Shown here: positions 47,419-58,870 of the stretch, one piece after another
How positions within the stretch are numbered: the first letter of the stretch is position 1
How the letters are laid out: each line of letters starts with the position of its first letter
Assembly (NCBI RefSeq): GCF_964199755.1
Contig: NC_133899.1
Coordinates: forward strand, 27,507,446 to 27,571,445
Source of the DNA: Larus michahellis
Taxonomy: Eukaryota; Chordata; Aves; Charadriiformes; Laridae
Length of the DNA stretch: 64,000 bases
Direction of reading: 5' to 3'
Notes under the pieces: model-generated
What the model was told of the DNA's origin: nothing
Seen by the model: only the letters and a program-made list of their open reading frames with translations
Databases searched by the model: none
Made by a program: the position numbers and the translations under genes

Positions 47419-49365
47419 CTTCCTGTTGGAGGACTTTGAGTAATGATTATGTTAAGTGACACTGATAGTTCTGCTGGTTCCGAAATACTCTACCCCACCA
47501 GGTGCCAGGTGGACTCCTTTGAGAGCAATTTAAGTCCTTAAGCACTATTCTGACTGAGCAAACAGAAAGCTTTGATGCAAGAAATTCCTGTGCCATAGGT
47601 GTGTGTTAGCAACAGCTAATGAGGTAGGATCCGGTAAAACAAAGTACGCTGTGTGTTCAGTCACAGTTACTCAAGTCTGAAGAGAAAAATCAATGCTGGG
47701 CTGAAATATCAGCTGTCAGGCTCCATAGGTACGCAGGCTGCAGAGGGCTGGACAGAAAAGAGACAGATGGGGTGGTGTCAGCGTGCTTCCAGAGGCTCCT
47801 CCAGCATCCCTCGCAGCAAAGGCGGTTTGTTGCATGGAGGAGAAAAATGGGGAAATCCGCTGACTTTTTTTCTTACGTGCCTTCTTAAAAACAACAGAGT
47901 GTAGAAGCACAGCTGCAACATTCATCAAGTAGCTTCTTGTCAAATGAATTAATGGAAGTCCCTAGGCTACTCGCCCTCAACATGTCAAGTGTTTTGAAGT
48001 CCTCTAAATACTAATGGAAGAAAACCTTTGTTTAGTGTTAAACTGAGCTGTCCCCTGCATGTTTACTTTTCTCAAGTAAGAGTAGAAAAATAAAATAATA
48101 AAGGGGGCACGTGCGTTACGAGGCTTACAAGTCTCCAGGACTCCCTGAGAGTTGAAAAAGTTTTTCACTCTTGCTGCAAAGATGTATGAGTGATTCTTTG
48201 ACCTAATTTTTAATTTATAATTTGTCCTTTGGCTCATTTAGAAATATGGAGGGAGAGGAACCAGAGGTAATTGGCATTTGTAGATGCATTTACTATACAA
48301 AAATATTGAGTACAATACTCACAGAAAATATAATACAACATGATGTAAAGCATACATATGTGATGTGTGTGAGCATGAAGTTCAGATTCACCCAGGGACG
48401 GTTAAGAGCAGGTATATCTATCCATAAATACCTTGATTGGAGAACCTTATGTGTAAGATAAAACTACACTAGAATCACATATTTGCGTAGGTAGGGGAAG
48501 CTTTCGCTGACTCCTGGTGATCTCATCATCCTGATCTCATCATTTTCCCCTCCTTCTGCAACTTTCCCCCCGCCCCCAGACTCCGCTGTCTAGTCTGCAG
48601 ACAGGGAACCTGTACTGAGAAGAGGTTACAGAGAGAGGAGAGGGAATGTATGTGCTTGGAGCTGAAACAAGGCAGAAAAAAAAAGCAAAGAAGAGCTGCT
48701 TCAGAGAAAAGTGCAATGTTACTCAGAAGTAAGGTCATCTGTGGTCTTTTCACCACACTTCTGGTTTCACTCAAGATGCTTTTTGCTAGTGGCTGTCTTA
48801 ATTCCTGATAGATGAGAATGCTGTTCTTCAGAAGTCTTTATCAGTAACTATAGAAACTCTGGTTTTCCCTAAAATCACGCTTGTTTCTTGCCCTGAACAA
48901 TTTAATGTAGTAGCAAGTTCCCCCAGCAAACTGTAGATTGTGCAAAATGTAATTTGAATTTCATGTATTGTCTTTTGGCCTCTGACACATCTCTTCAAGC
49001 CCTACATGTTTTAATCACTTCTACTATATTCCCCTTCTCCTTGACTCTTTTAAAAACCACGTGGCTTCTCAGTCTCTGCTCATAGGAAAAATGTTTTTTT
49101 GCTGCTTCTCCTTTTCATTTTTGCTGTTGTTTTGGGAGCTCTGCCTTATTGTCATGAGCCATCTTCAGATTCTGCCAAGCTCTCATGTGTCCTTCAAGAC
49201 CTGCAGACACGAAATGCAGAAGCAGCCACGAGCAGCACACAGGGCTTCCATTTACATTTAGCTGGTTGTAGGACGGAAGGCAAGTGTGTGTGCAAGGACA
49301 AAGACAAAATGAATTGGTGGGGCAAGAAAGACCAGTCATCAGGCTGGAGGAGGCATCACGGGCGA
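47419..49365. other. unique noncoding sequence
   Basis: Nearly 2 kb of mixed, mainly AT-rich DNA without recognised genes. Plus-strand frames of 60-90 codons and a 156-codon minus-strand frame at 49115-49585 run into the neighbouring CR1 copy and are not credible. Confidence 0.5.
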
Positions 49366-50049
49366 TGAAGGGATGGAGACCAGCCCTGTGGGGAAGGACC
49401 TGGGGGTGCTGGTGGGCGAGAAGCTCAACATGAGCTGGCAACATGCCCTGGCAGCCCAGAAACCCCCCGCAGCCTGGGCTGCATCCCCAGCAGCGTGGGC
49501 AGCAGGGTAAGGGGGGGGATTCTGCCCCCCTGCTCCGCTCTGGGGAGACCCCCCTGCAGTGCTGCCTCCAGCTCTGGGGCACCAACAGCAGAAGGACACG
49601 GAGCTGTTGGAGCAGGGCCAGAGGAGGCCCCGGAGATGCTGGGAGGGCTGGAGCCCCTCTGCTGGGAGGACAGGCTGAGAGAGCTGGGGGGGTTCAGCCT
49701 GGAGAAGGGAAGGCTCCGTGGAGACCTTCCAGCCCCTTCCAGTCCCTAAAGGGGCTCCAGGAAAGCTGGGGAGGGACTCTGGATCAGGGAGGGGAGCCAT
49801 GGGACGAGGGGGAATGGTTTTAAACTGAAAGAGGGAAGATTTAGATGAGATATTAGGGAGAAATTCTTGGCTGTGAGGGTGGTGAGCCCCTGGCCCAGGT
49901 TGCCCAGAGAAGCTGTGGCTGCCCCATCCCTGCTCTGAGAAACATGGTCTGGTGGGAGGTGTCCCTGCTCATGGCAGGGGGTTGGGCTTGATGGCCTTTA
50001 AAGGTCTCTTGCAACCCAAACCATTCTGTGACTCTATGATGATTCTATG
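49366..50049 (+). mobile_element. CR1 LINE 3' fragment with RT C-terminal remnant
   Basis: The longest CR1 copy in the window, about 685 bases. Its 5' part (about 49378-49470) still reads in one frame as KDLGVLVGEKLNMSWQ..., which fits the end of the CR1 ORF2 reverse transcriptase. The frame then degenerates. The 3' untranslated region follows and the element ends ACTCTATGATGATTCTATG. Compared with the copies at 6186 and 36546, about 40 bases covering the TTCAAGGCCAGGTTGGACGG segment are missing and replaced by a short unrelated stretch after CCCCATCCCTG (near 49932). It is a dead copy. Confidence 0.95.
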
Positions 50050-50340
50050 TTGTCAGGAATATCCTGGTAGAGGAATGAGATTTTGAGGAAAGATGAAAAC
50101 AAGGCCATTTGACGTATTTGATTAGCACAGAAGGTACTCCGTGTGCGTGCTTTAAAAACATGGGAAGAGAAGACAGCACAATCAGTTTCAGTAAATGGGA
50201 ATCACACAGCTAGATCACCGCCCCTCCAGGGATTTACTTCCTTAGTTCTGTTAATGCCTAAACCAGAAGCACTCTGGCTACCTCGCAGTGTCAGTAAGCA
50301 GCACGGTGAGCCATCTACCCCATCTCGCATGCAAAGCATC
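50050..50340. other. unique noncoding sequence
   Basis: No gene or repeat seen between the CR1 copy and the next AT-rich block. Confidence 0.45.
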
Positions 50341-50520
50341 AGCTTAAGGTAACGGACGTTATGCATATTCCTGACAAGTCTCCATTAATTCCCATATGAA
50401 GCCTCCATTTTAATTAAATTTGTGAGCCATGTTAGACTGGTAGTCACTGGGTTCAAACGGTAATCACTGACTGTGCTATTTATTATGCAGTAAAGGCTGT
50501 ACCGGGAGGAAAGACTTTGC
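50341..50520. promoter_or_regulatory. conserved-element-like block
   Basis: Repeat-free AT-rich sequence with ATTAATTCC, TTTTAATTAAATT and TTTATTATGC words within 180 bases. TTTAATTAAA is a palindromic TAAT/ATTA arrangement. Confidence 0.35.
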
Positions 50521-52133
50521 AAGTACTCTTTGCATTTCAAATGAAGAGAAGAAGCTGATGGAGACAGTCTGCGATAGATTTACACAAACACACATCCCGG
50601 AATGGAGCAGGACCAGAGACCAGCGTTATTCCTCTGTTTGTAACCTTCCTGACCACTTTCGTAAGTGCTTACAATCCTGTATTAAAAATAGCAGGCACGC
50701 AGGGCTCCCCCGCAGCCCTTGGGAAGGACTCACGCGAGCACCAGCAGTGGCACCGGCCCCGCGGCTCGCAGGTGGGCGGCTTTCCAGGGAACGCTTTGAT
50801 TCAGTGGCCTTTTTCATGGCTGCATCCAACAGCTCCCTTACGTCCTTCTCCACATCTCTGTCCTTCCCGAGGGTCTCCAGGTTATGGCAGATGTAACAGC
50901 TATTGCTGGTAAGTGCCTGCGCTTTGTACAGGTGGGTGTCACCTGCATCTGTCACTGCTGTTCTCAGGTCACCATTATGCCTCAATAACATTCTAATGCA
51001 TTCTAACTCCAATCAGCAATAGCATTGCAACTTTTGTCATCAGCAGGTTGAGCTCAACGACTGTCTTTTAAGCACCAGAATCACCCATGACAATACTACG
51101 ATGTTTTCAAAGACCTACTGTGAAGAAACTTTACTCTTCACACCCAGCAATCTGCTGTTTTCCTTATCTTCTTCCAGATCAGTGAGGCTCAGTTTTCTCC
51201 AACATAACTAGTAATATGCTTTCCTGAAGTCCATGGAAAGTCCATTTGCTTAGAAAATTAGTTGTTCTGTCAGAGAAAGCTGTCAGGTGCAGGATATATC
51301 TTTTCTAAAGTGTATTTTCTTCCAGCCACTCTTCCTTTTTAACTCTGCCTTCAGTAATAGTTTGTTGGCTTGCAGGCTGTTGAAAACAGATTAACAAATT
51401 GGCAGTTGTATACTTGTTTCTAACGGCAATGCAAGTGTTTTATAGTTGTACTATCTCAGTTGATTCTGGACCAAACCTAAGAAACCTGCCATGAAGCGGG
51501 GGAAAGCTGCCTCAGGTCACACACAGTGGGGCAGGGGGGGGGAAGGCTGAAATCCCAGTCCCGCAAGACCCCCGCTTCCTATGGTGCCTCTCTTGTCCCC
51601 TGTAGCTTGTCTCATGAGTCGAGTGACTCCTGACTCACACCCACGGACTCCGGCTGCCTGTCCCCTTCATCTTGTCTTTGCTGTGCTTTCCATTTTTTCT
51701 TTCCTATATTCTATCATTTTTCCTATTTCAGAGGCTTTCACCATTCACTTGTTTTCCTGAATGAAGAAGGAAGCTCCGAGGACACCTTCTTTGCCAGGCC
51801 GGGACACGCCGTGTGCCAGGTGAGATGCCGGTGGAGCCAGATGCCCGCCACTTGGCAGGGACAGGCAGCCAACGGCGCACTCAGGCTCTGCGCACCCCCT
51901 CCGAACCAGCAGCGCGGTGTTACGTCAGGAACCACACGTGTCAGATTGGGGGTGATTTTCCAAAGTCACCGCGAAAGCAGAACAATCATGGAGTGATGGA
52001 GGTATGTGCAGCCTCCTCGGGGCAACGCTTTGGTGTCTGAAGGATGCGTCAGCTCCCAAGACTTCCCCAGGCTCCGAGGAGCGGAGGAGACATTGCTCTT
52101 GCAGTTGTCTCCCAAGCAGCTGCGGTGACCAGG
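50521..52133. other. unique sequence, mostly noncoding
   Basis: Contains the coding-like minus-strand stretch at 50734-50950. The remaining 1.2 kb is mixed DNA with a GC-rich part at 51790-51930 and T-rich parts. No other gene, RNA or transposon was recognised. Confidence 0.45.
50734..50950 (-). pseudogene. possible coding exon or gene remnant of unknown family
   Basis: Part of a 128-codon minus-strand open frame (50626-51012; the frame begins at a TTG, preceded by a TGA stop, so no ATG start is implied). The stretch from about codon 20 to 75 looks protein-like: charged, with a CYICH motif and then DVEKDVRELLDAAMKKA, a likely amphipathic helix. By my count of 51 codons, about two thirds end in G or C, which suits vertebrate exons. 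A GCTCGC|GTGAGTCC donor-like site would end an exon at 50734, but no good upstream acceptor is evident. CxxCH is the cytochrome c haem motif, but a single copy by chance is likely. The family is not recognised; a processed pseudogene or a chance frame are the alternatives. Confidence 0.25.
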
Positions 52134-52281
52134 GCAGTGGTGGAGTCGCCATCCCTGGAGGGATTTAAAAGCCGGGCAGACGTGGTGCTGAGGGACGTGG
52201 GCAGCGTTAGGCTGATGGTTGGACTCGATGATCTGAAAGATCCCTTCCAACCCAGACCATTCTCTGATTGATGATCGTATG
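52134..52281 (+). mobile_element. CR1 3' fragment of a different subfamily
   Basis: Carries the CR1 3' words GGAGTCGCCATCCCTGGAGG, TTGGACTCGATGATCTGAAAG and CCCTTCCAACCCAGACCATT, and ends in a diverged tail (CTCTGATTGATGATCGTATG). Its wording differs from the 6186/36546/49366 copies, so it belongs to another CR1 subfamily and is probably older. Confidence 0.9.
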
Positions 52282-53423
52282 ACTTGCAGAGCTGGCGACT
52301 GCCAACAGCCCCCGGTGCCCGCCGGTGGGAGGACGAACCCCGATATGGCTGTCCCCGCAGCGGGGCTGGGAGCCTGTGCCTGGTGGGGCTCCTTCCCTCG
52401 GCACTCGCTCCTCGCGCCCCGTGAAACCCCCGCTGCCTTTGCTCGGGAACAGACTCAAGTCAGCACTTTCTCCACCACGCTGCACGGTAATTTTCCTGAT
52501 CCTCCCTATATTTAACTTTTCCCCTTGGACTAAAACGGTGTTACAAAAAAAATTTCTGTCAGCTGGAAAAAAGGAACAATGCCTGGCTCAGAGCCTGTGC
52601 TCAGCAGTGAAGAGTCTGCAATTACCGCACACACACACACACACACAAAAAGCCCCAAAACACCAGGAACAAAAACAAAGCAAAAATCTTGTTCCAATTT
52701 CTCAGAGATTCCTCCTTGCAGTTATTTTTCTCACAAGGATAAGCAATATAACAGGGAAAGAGACCTCAAAATAGAGAGCAATAGAAAATAAAATAAATAA
52801 AGTGAAAATCCTGAAGTCTATTTTGCCTGCCAGAACATCCACTGTTACAACACGATTGTAGACAGGCAGCAGTGCCCACGGTGCATGAAAGTGCTTTGAA
52901 GGAGACTGACTCAAATTTGGAGCTGGGTCTTAAAACCGCCTGTCGCTCCCCGCTCCCGCCTGCCAGGCTGCGCGAGAGCCTCCGTGACGCACCCCGGGCT
53001 CTGCCGGCGCTGGGACCGAGCACTGGAAGTGGCTGGTGTCACTGCTGTCCTGAGCCCGGCAGGCTCCGAGCCGCCGGGGGAGGGACTCGGAGTGGCTGGG
53101 AAGCACCACTGTCTGCCCCACGGACGCGGCACAGGCAGCACGCTGGCACAGTGGAGTACATATTTCACTTCTCCCACTTTTGGTCCATCTTATCTGCTTC
53201 TCTCGGATTTCGGCATAGGCATCGCCAGTCATCTTGGGAAAGGCAGCGTGCCGCATTCTCCGCTTGTTATTGCCACTGAGAAATAATCGCTCTCGCTAGA
53301 CCTGCCGTGGGCTAACATTGCAGCCAGGGGAGCTGCAGGAAATGTGCCTTCATCAGATATAAATGCATAAGTAGAAAACAGGCCACAATTTTTGCGTGAC
53401 TCAGGGCGATAGCAGTATACTTA
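52282..53423. other. unique sequence, GC-rich at 52900-53120
   Basis: A GC- and CpG-rich patch at about 52930-53130 has overlapping frames on both strands without recognised domains. The CA repeat at 52628-52647 is listed separately. Confidence 0.45.
52628..52647. repeat. (CA)n dinucleotide repeat
   Basis: Ten CA units followed by an A run. Confidence 0.95.
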
Positions 53424-53500
53424 CGGAATCACAGGGAATAGTGTAGGAGGGACCTTGAATGTAATCTCGTCTGTGTCCTGATTCCAGAGCATGATCAGCC
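53424..53500 (-). mobile_element. degenerate CR1 3' end
   Basis: CGGAATCACAGGGAATAG followed by AGGAGGGACCTTGAATGTAATCTCGTC is a diverged version of the reverse complement of the CR1 3' end (GAATCACAGAATRGTTT, GGAAGGGACCTTAAA, RTCATCTAGTCC from memory). No clear body follows. Likely an old copy. Confidence 0.6.
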
Positions 53501-54767
53501 GTTCCTAAAGCACTCCCGTGGATTTGCTTCTGCTTGCACTAGACATCTCTGAAGAAAGTCATACATTTAGGCACAAAGTCTGCAAAACTCCAGGGCAGAG
53601 AGTTAATCCCCAAAGAAGGAGAGCTGCCATGTCCTGAGCGTCATCCCCTTGGCTGCCCTCAGGCAGCACGCCATACTGGTGTCCCCCATGAAATCCCTCT
53701 TCTCCCACCAATTTCCTGAGCGGTTTCCAGACCTGTCCTGCCAGTCCCTGACACCAGGGGCTGACCTGGTGGGACTCCACGACGTCCCATGCAGAGGCAT
53801 GGCCAGGCTGACAGCAACCCCACCGCCCTGGGGTCCGTGCCACACATCCTCCTCGGCAGCCTGGCTCCCTGCGCCGGCCACCCCTGCACCCCGCCATAGG
53901 TGACGAGCTCCCTTTCCCCAGGTTTCCGTAGGAAAAGCAGGCCCGTTTGGTGGCCCGGAGGACTGGGGCACAGTCACTGGGGAAAGCAGGACCCAACTCG
54001 TTTTTCCGCTGCAGACAGCAGCTGACCCCCCCCACCCACCGGGGGCTTTGGCCTTTGCTGAGCTCCCATGATCCTGATTTTTTTCTTCCATTTTTAATTT
54101 CTCATCCCCTTCTCTCTTTCTGGTATTTTAGTCCAAATCCTTACACGGAGTCATTGAACTGTCTGGTCAATGCCGCGCAGGTTTTTCGTCTCTGTCTCTC
54201 CTCTTTTCAAACCAGGTTGAATCGATTATTTATATTTTGTAAACTGAGATATAGACCCCATGAAACGTTAAGGTTAGCGGGAAGGAGGAGAGGATGTTTA
54301 ATAAGAGCAGAGCTAGGAGGCAGGGAGCCATGCAGGGAGCGCGGGGCTGGGCTCTGCACAGCACTTCGCTTGATCCGTGTTAGCTGCAAAACCTTCAAGT
54401 CTGATTTAAAAAAAAAAATAAATGAAAGAGGAAACTAAACAGAATCAAGTAAGTTGGTTCCCAGCTGGGTTAAACATGCAAGCGCAGCAGCTCGTCAGAA
54501 GCATATTAATCCCAGCTGAAGGACTGGAGACTTGAAGCCTGATCCAGCGTCCCAGCAGAGGGTCACGGCCAGATGAACTCCTGACATTTCTACCTCCTGT
54601 AAAACAGAGTCAATGACATTGAGGCCAGAGTGTGCAGGAGAGAAAAGAGAGCGCTTTAATGACGTGCTTTTATTTAGCAAGGCTTTACACTAGTTAGAGT
54701 AGAACCTCTGCAGCAGAATGAGCATGTACTTTAATTACGAACATTTATATAAATAATTAAGACACAA
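53501..54767. other. unique noncoding sequence
   Basis: GC-rich with overlapping frames at 53560-54090 (minus 158 and 162 codons; plus 84 codons) and AT-rich from 54080 onward. AT-rich, repeat-free segments at 54120-54260 and 54650-54790 resemble the conserved-element-like blocks (TTTAATTACG, AATAATTAAG words). No gene recognised. Confidence 0.45.
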
Positions 54768-55515
54768 ATGCTTTTAAGTACCATTACAGTGAGGATCCAA
54801 AGCAAACCAGCAGCAGGAGAGATGGTAGAACAATCTCCAATTACTCCGTGCCCAGCGATCACAGCACGACCGGACAGACCCGAGCTCTCGGCAGTGCCAG
54901 GGTGGAAGCGCCTCGGGTTCTGCCGTGCTCAGAGATGGCACAGTCCTTTCTCCTGCGCGGGCTGCATCCTTGGCCACTGCTCGAGGCCAGGCGGTTCGCA
55001 GCAGCGGCACGAGCAGGTATTGATCAGGAGCACTGGCCAGCCCGCTCCCCCCGCCCCGGGGCTCCCCCTGTGCCCTGTGGGTCCATTGCGGCACTGGGCT
55101 GTGTGGAGCCTTGGCGTCAGTGCCACCACCCACGGCACAGGAGGCTGGAGCAACTGCTCCCACGGGTCCCTTTGGACTCGGAGCCTTTGCTCCTGGGAAG
55201 CAGCCGCAGGTGCCTCCGCTGGATTATCCAAGTGATCCGCTGGATCAGCCCACCGCTCCCTCCCGGCCCCTCGGCAGCGCTGGATCCCTTTCCCCACCTT
55301 CCTTCAGCAATGGCAGCGAAAAGTCTTCAGCTGCCGAGCCCTTCGGTCTTCTCCTCCGCCTGAGCCCCCCCCGTCCTCTCCCGGGCTTTAGCAGGAGCAG
55401 CACCGGCACCCCTGGCAGTGAGCAGCCCTCCACCTCGGGAACCTCGCCTGCCTCGGCTCCGGGGGGTCGGCTTCTTTTTGTATCTGCCCAGCTTTGCTGC
55501 ATAAAGCTCAGTTAG
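54768..55515. other. GC-rich segment open in all plus-strand frames
   Basis: Plus-strand frames of 155, 171 and 134 codons overlap here, as do minus-strand frames of 129, 122 and 85 codons. The 134-codon frame at 55111-55515 (no ATG; begins TTG) is rich in serine, proline, glycine and alanine, like a disordered protein region, but has no recognisable motif. Since every plus-strand frame is open, composition is the simplest explanation. The segment borders a conserved-element-like block. Confidence 0.4.
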
Positions 55516-55810
55516 CATCCCCACTCTAACCGGTATTTTAGTTCTGTTATTAATTGTAAGTACTAGCTGGAATCACACTCATTAGCTGAATGAGCAATAA
55601 TGCACGCTAAGCCTCTATCTGTTGATAATATTCTCCAATGGATTGAGTGTGTGTCATTTGACACTGATAAACTAGGCAATATTATGAGCTGAATGTCTTA
55701 AATGCTACACAGATGGGGAATATATTAATTTAAGAAAACGTTATTAAGTGTTTAAGGAGGGTAATTATGAGCAGCCTTCTCATTTGACACCTGTGTGCAG
55801 TCTTTCCTTG
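55516..55810. promoter_or_regulatory. strong conserved-element-like block
   Basis: Nearly 300 bases of AT-rich, repeat-free sequence directly after the GC-rich segment. It holds an inverted repeat GTGTCA-TT-TGACAC at 55651-55664 (TGACA words as bound by TALE homeodomain factors). It also has ATTAATTG, TTAATTTAAG and GGTAATTATG words, and near 55780 an ATTTGACACCTG segment combining a T-box-like half site and a CACCTG E-box. By motif density it is among the best enhancer candidates here. This is inference. Confidence 0.45.
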
Positions 55811-58800
55811 TGAGATAAAGACAGAGGAATGAGACCTGGAAACCAGCCTTCAAACCTCTCAGTTTTGTTCTAACTTCCTGCCAAATTAATTATTTTCAAG
55901 ATAGAACCAGTATTGTAATGAAATTTTGACTGAAAACAATACCAGTCTGCAGCCCAAGGAAATCTTCATTGTAATACTACGTTTATTTGGCAATACGAGG
56001 CGCTTTCTGAGAACTCCAACTCTGCAGTGTGTACCATGGAGAAGCTGCCCACGGGCCGGCACAGCACCCGGCAGCCCAGACGGCCACCAGCCCAGTCGGC
56101 CACCAGCCCGGGGGGACCCTGCCAGCTGCTGGTCCGTGCTGCCACTCTGCATAAATCCCAGGAATTGGTTGCGGGGGGGAGAGGAGTTGGTTGTCCAATT
56201 CCCAGTTGCTCACCCAGACTCACGCTGTGCTCAGTGGAGTGGGACAGGCGGCCCTGAGGGTGTTACCACACTGGAACATGAGTGTGGGTGACAACTGGGA
56301 TGACTCTGTCGTGGTGACTCGAGTCGGAGCCTAGGTGATCAGTTTAGACTCAGGCAACTAACTTCTCAATGCCTAATGATGGACTGTAAGATCCCTGCCC
56401 CCGGCATCTCCCACATCTCTCCGGAAGCTGCCGTGCTTGAAGAACCTCCAGGCTGCCCCTGGACCTGCCGCAGCATCCCTGCTCCGGCCCCAGGGGGGAG
56501 CTGAGGGCCTCGCCGCAGGTACTCAGTGGACCTCTGCAAAAGTTACTTCAGTAGGACGCCTGCAGCACTGTCCTGTCCTCTGATGGCCAAAACAATCTTT
56601 TGGTGTTGTTAAACACGTGGTAGCTGCCTGGCAGGAGAGGTGCCGAACAGGGGCACCACGCGACAGCAGATGCCGGGCAGCTGCTGGGTGGCCACCCAGG
56701 AAACTGCCCAGGGCCGCTGCTGTTGGGCGCAGCGAGGGCGCAGCAAAGCGGCGTAAAACTGGGCGGGGGGGTGGGGGGTGGAAGAACGCTCAACTGCACC
56801 GTACATCCCATGGAGGGCTGCTTCTGCAGAAATGCTGAGCTTACGCCGCCAGTATGTCAAACTCTGTTGATGTAAAATATGTTTGTATCAACTGCTACTG
56901 GCCGGGTAGCCCCGTCGGGTAGCTGAGGAGTTTGAGAGAAGATTCATGTTTACAGGGAAGCCTTCCGTAAATATAAAAAGCGTTTTCTGGGCAGGTGGTG
57001 ACCGGCAGCCAGGACATATTCCCCTGTAATTCTGCTCCACAAAGCACGGGAGAAACTTCATCTGGAATAATGTATGAACCTGTGCAGGGGAAAAAATCAG
57101 ATGGAAGCTGATGTTGCCCAGGCACAAGCTGACAAGGAGAAGGGACAGCATATTTCACAAGGGGCAACAAAAAGTTCTCAACTTGTTTAGCACAGCAAAA
57201 AAAGGGTTGAACTAAGGATATGATTGACATCTGTGAACACAACAGGAATAATCATGAGGAGAAGGACAAACCTATCGAAACAGAAAGTACAATTGTGAGG
57301 AAAGGAAACCCAAAGGGATCTAGCAAAAGTTAATACTGCAATTCCCTGAAAACCGGACCTTTTTTAACCATCCCAGTGTCACATTCTGCAGTTAGTACCA
57401 GGAGTGGGTCTCGTGGTGGTTTCTCTTACAAGGCTTATCACCGTGAGAGTGATAAGAATGTCCCTTATTGCCTTCGTTGGGCTTTTTGGAGCCCTGTGTT
57501 TCCCGGCACAGTTTTGCAAAGGGCGGGAGGAGGTTCCGTGAGGGTGGCCCCTGCTGAGGGTGGGGGGAGGCTCGGTGCTGCGCAGCCCCCGCTGCGGGAG
57601 CCTGCCAGCGGCACTGCCATCCTTCGGCTGCCAGGGGCACGGACCGGCGGGGTGCTTAAATTCGGTTGATTTTACACACGGCAGAATCACCCTGCGTTTG
57701 TATAAACACCAAACCCCTGGCTTCTCCTGCAGCGTGCGATTTGATTTATGGCGCATCCAAAAAAGTCAATAAAATAGACTTCAGGATTTCATTTTACCAG
57801 AAAAGCTAGAATGCAGGAAATACTTAGTTCATTTATAGACTGGAATTTGCAGACACAGGTGCTGAGCCCTGTCATTCCTTTCTCTTCCTTGGTGAATAAT
57901 GATGGACAAGCAGAGGGCTCACGGAGACATTTTAACCATGGACTTTTTTAGCACCTGGTATTCAAAAGCGTTGTTTTGTTCATTTTTTTTTTCTTTATTT
58001 CTGTTCCAAACACATCCCCTGTGAAATAAACCCCGAAATAGTCAATGTTTCCTCCTTCTCCTCTCCGAGGCGTTAATGTAAGGCTGAAACTGTCGGGATG
58101 TACATTTCAATTGGAACCATCTACACATTGTTTGTCAGGATACTTTATGTCAAGGACATAAATAAACATGCGCGTAGAGAAGGCTTTCAATATTTCACCA
58201 CTGGTTTCTTATTGCAGTTTTAAGAATGCAAGTCCAAAACATCTCCTTCAGGAAATTTGGATGAGAGGATATCGGAAGCAAGAAAAATGTGCATTTTCTA
58301 AAAAATGCGTCATAGATAAAATTGCGGTATTTCAAGAAAACCACCACGTGGACTAACATTCTGCTGTTCCTTTGAAACTTTTCATGAAAAATATCTGGAG
58401 TTAAATCATTCTTAAAGTCATGCTTCCCAAAACTGACCGGACATGACAAGCCCTTTCCCTGCCAGCTCATCTTTTATGACCAGTGGCAAAAGATCAGGAT
58501 CCCGGCGGCAACGCTCCCGCTTGCCCTTCCGTGTGGATCTTCGGAAATTAGTGCAGTGCCATTAACATTAGATGAGAGCAAAGTAGCCATAAACCAGGCT
58601 CCGACTGCAAAGACCCCCGGGGTTTTTTCGGCAGCTCTTCTGCTAACGCTGCCGTGCTCTGTCTCTGCAGAGCAATTCTTTATAAAGACAGTTCTGAGGA
58701 TGAACCGGCCAGTGTTAGTCCGGATCGATTTATATTTCCTCTCAAGGAACTAGTAGCTGAAATACAAATTCTAGCTGAATAAAACATGAAAAAAAAAATC

Positions 58801-58870
58801 TTTAAAAACTGTGCCACTGAAGCACAGAAACCTCTTTTCTTTCTGAATTATGCTGGCAAAGTAATGAGAG
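55811..58870. other. unique noncoding sequence
   Basis: No gene or transposon recognised in 3 kb. GC-rich parts lie at 56040-56130, 56400-56520, 56620-56780 and 57520-57650, with overlapping frames. AT-rich parts at 57760-58400 include a T run near 57984. A G-rich run lies at about 56764-56779. Confidence 0.5.

Noticed and set aside
49339..49823. 153-codon minus and 126-codon plus ORFs
   Set aside because: Antisense or out-of-frame reading of the CR1 copy.
50872..50907. Plus-strand exon-like segment between CCTTCCCGAG and GCTG|GTAAGTGC
   Set aside because: Lies antisense to the more protein-like minus-strand frame at 50734-50950; very short and unsupported.
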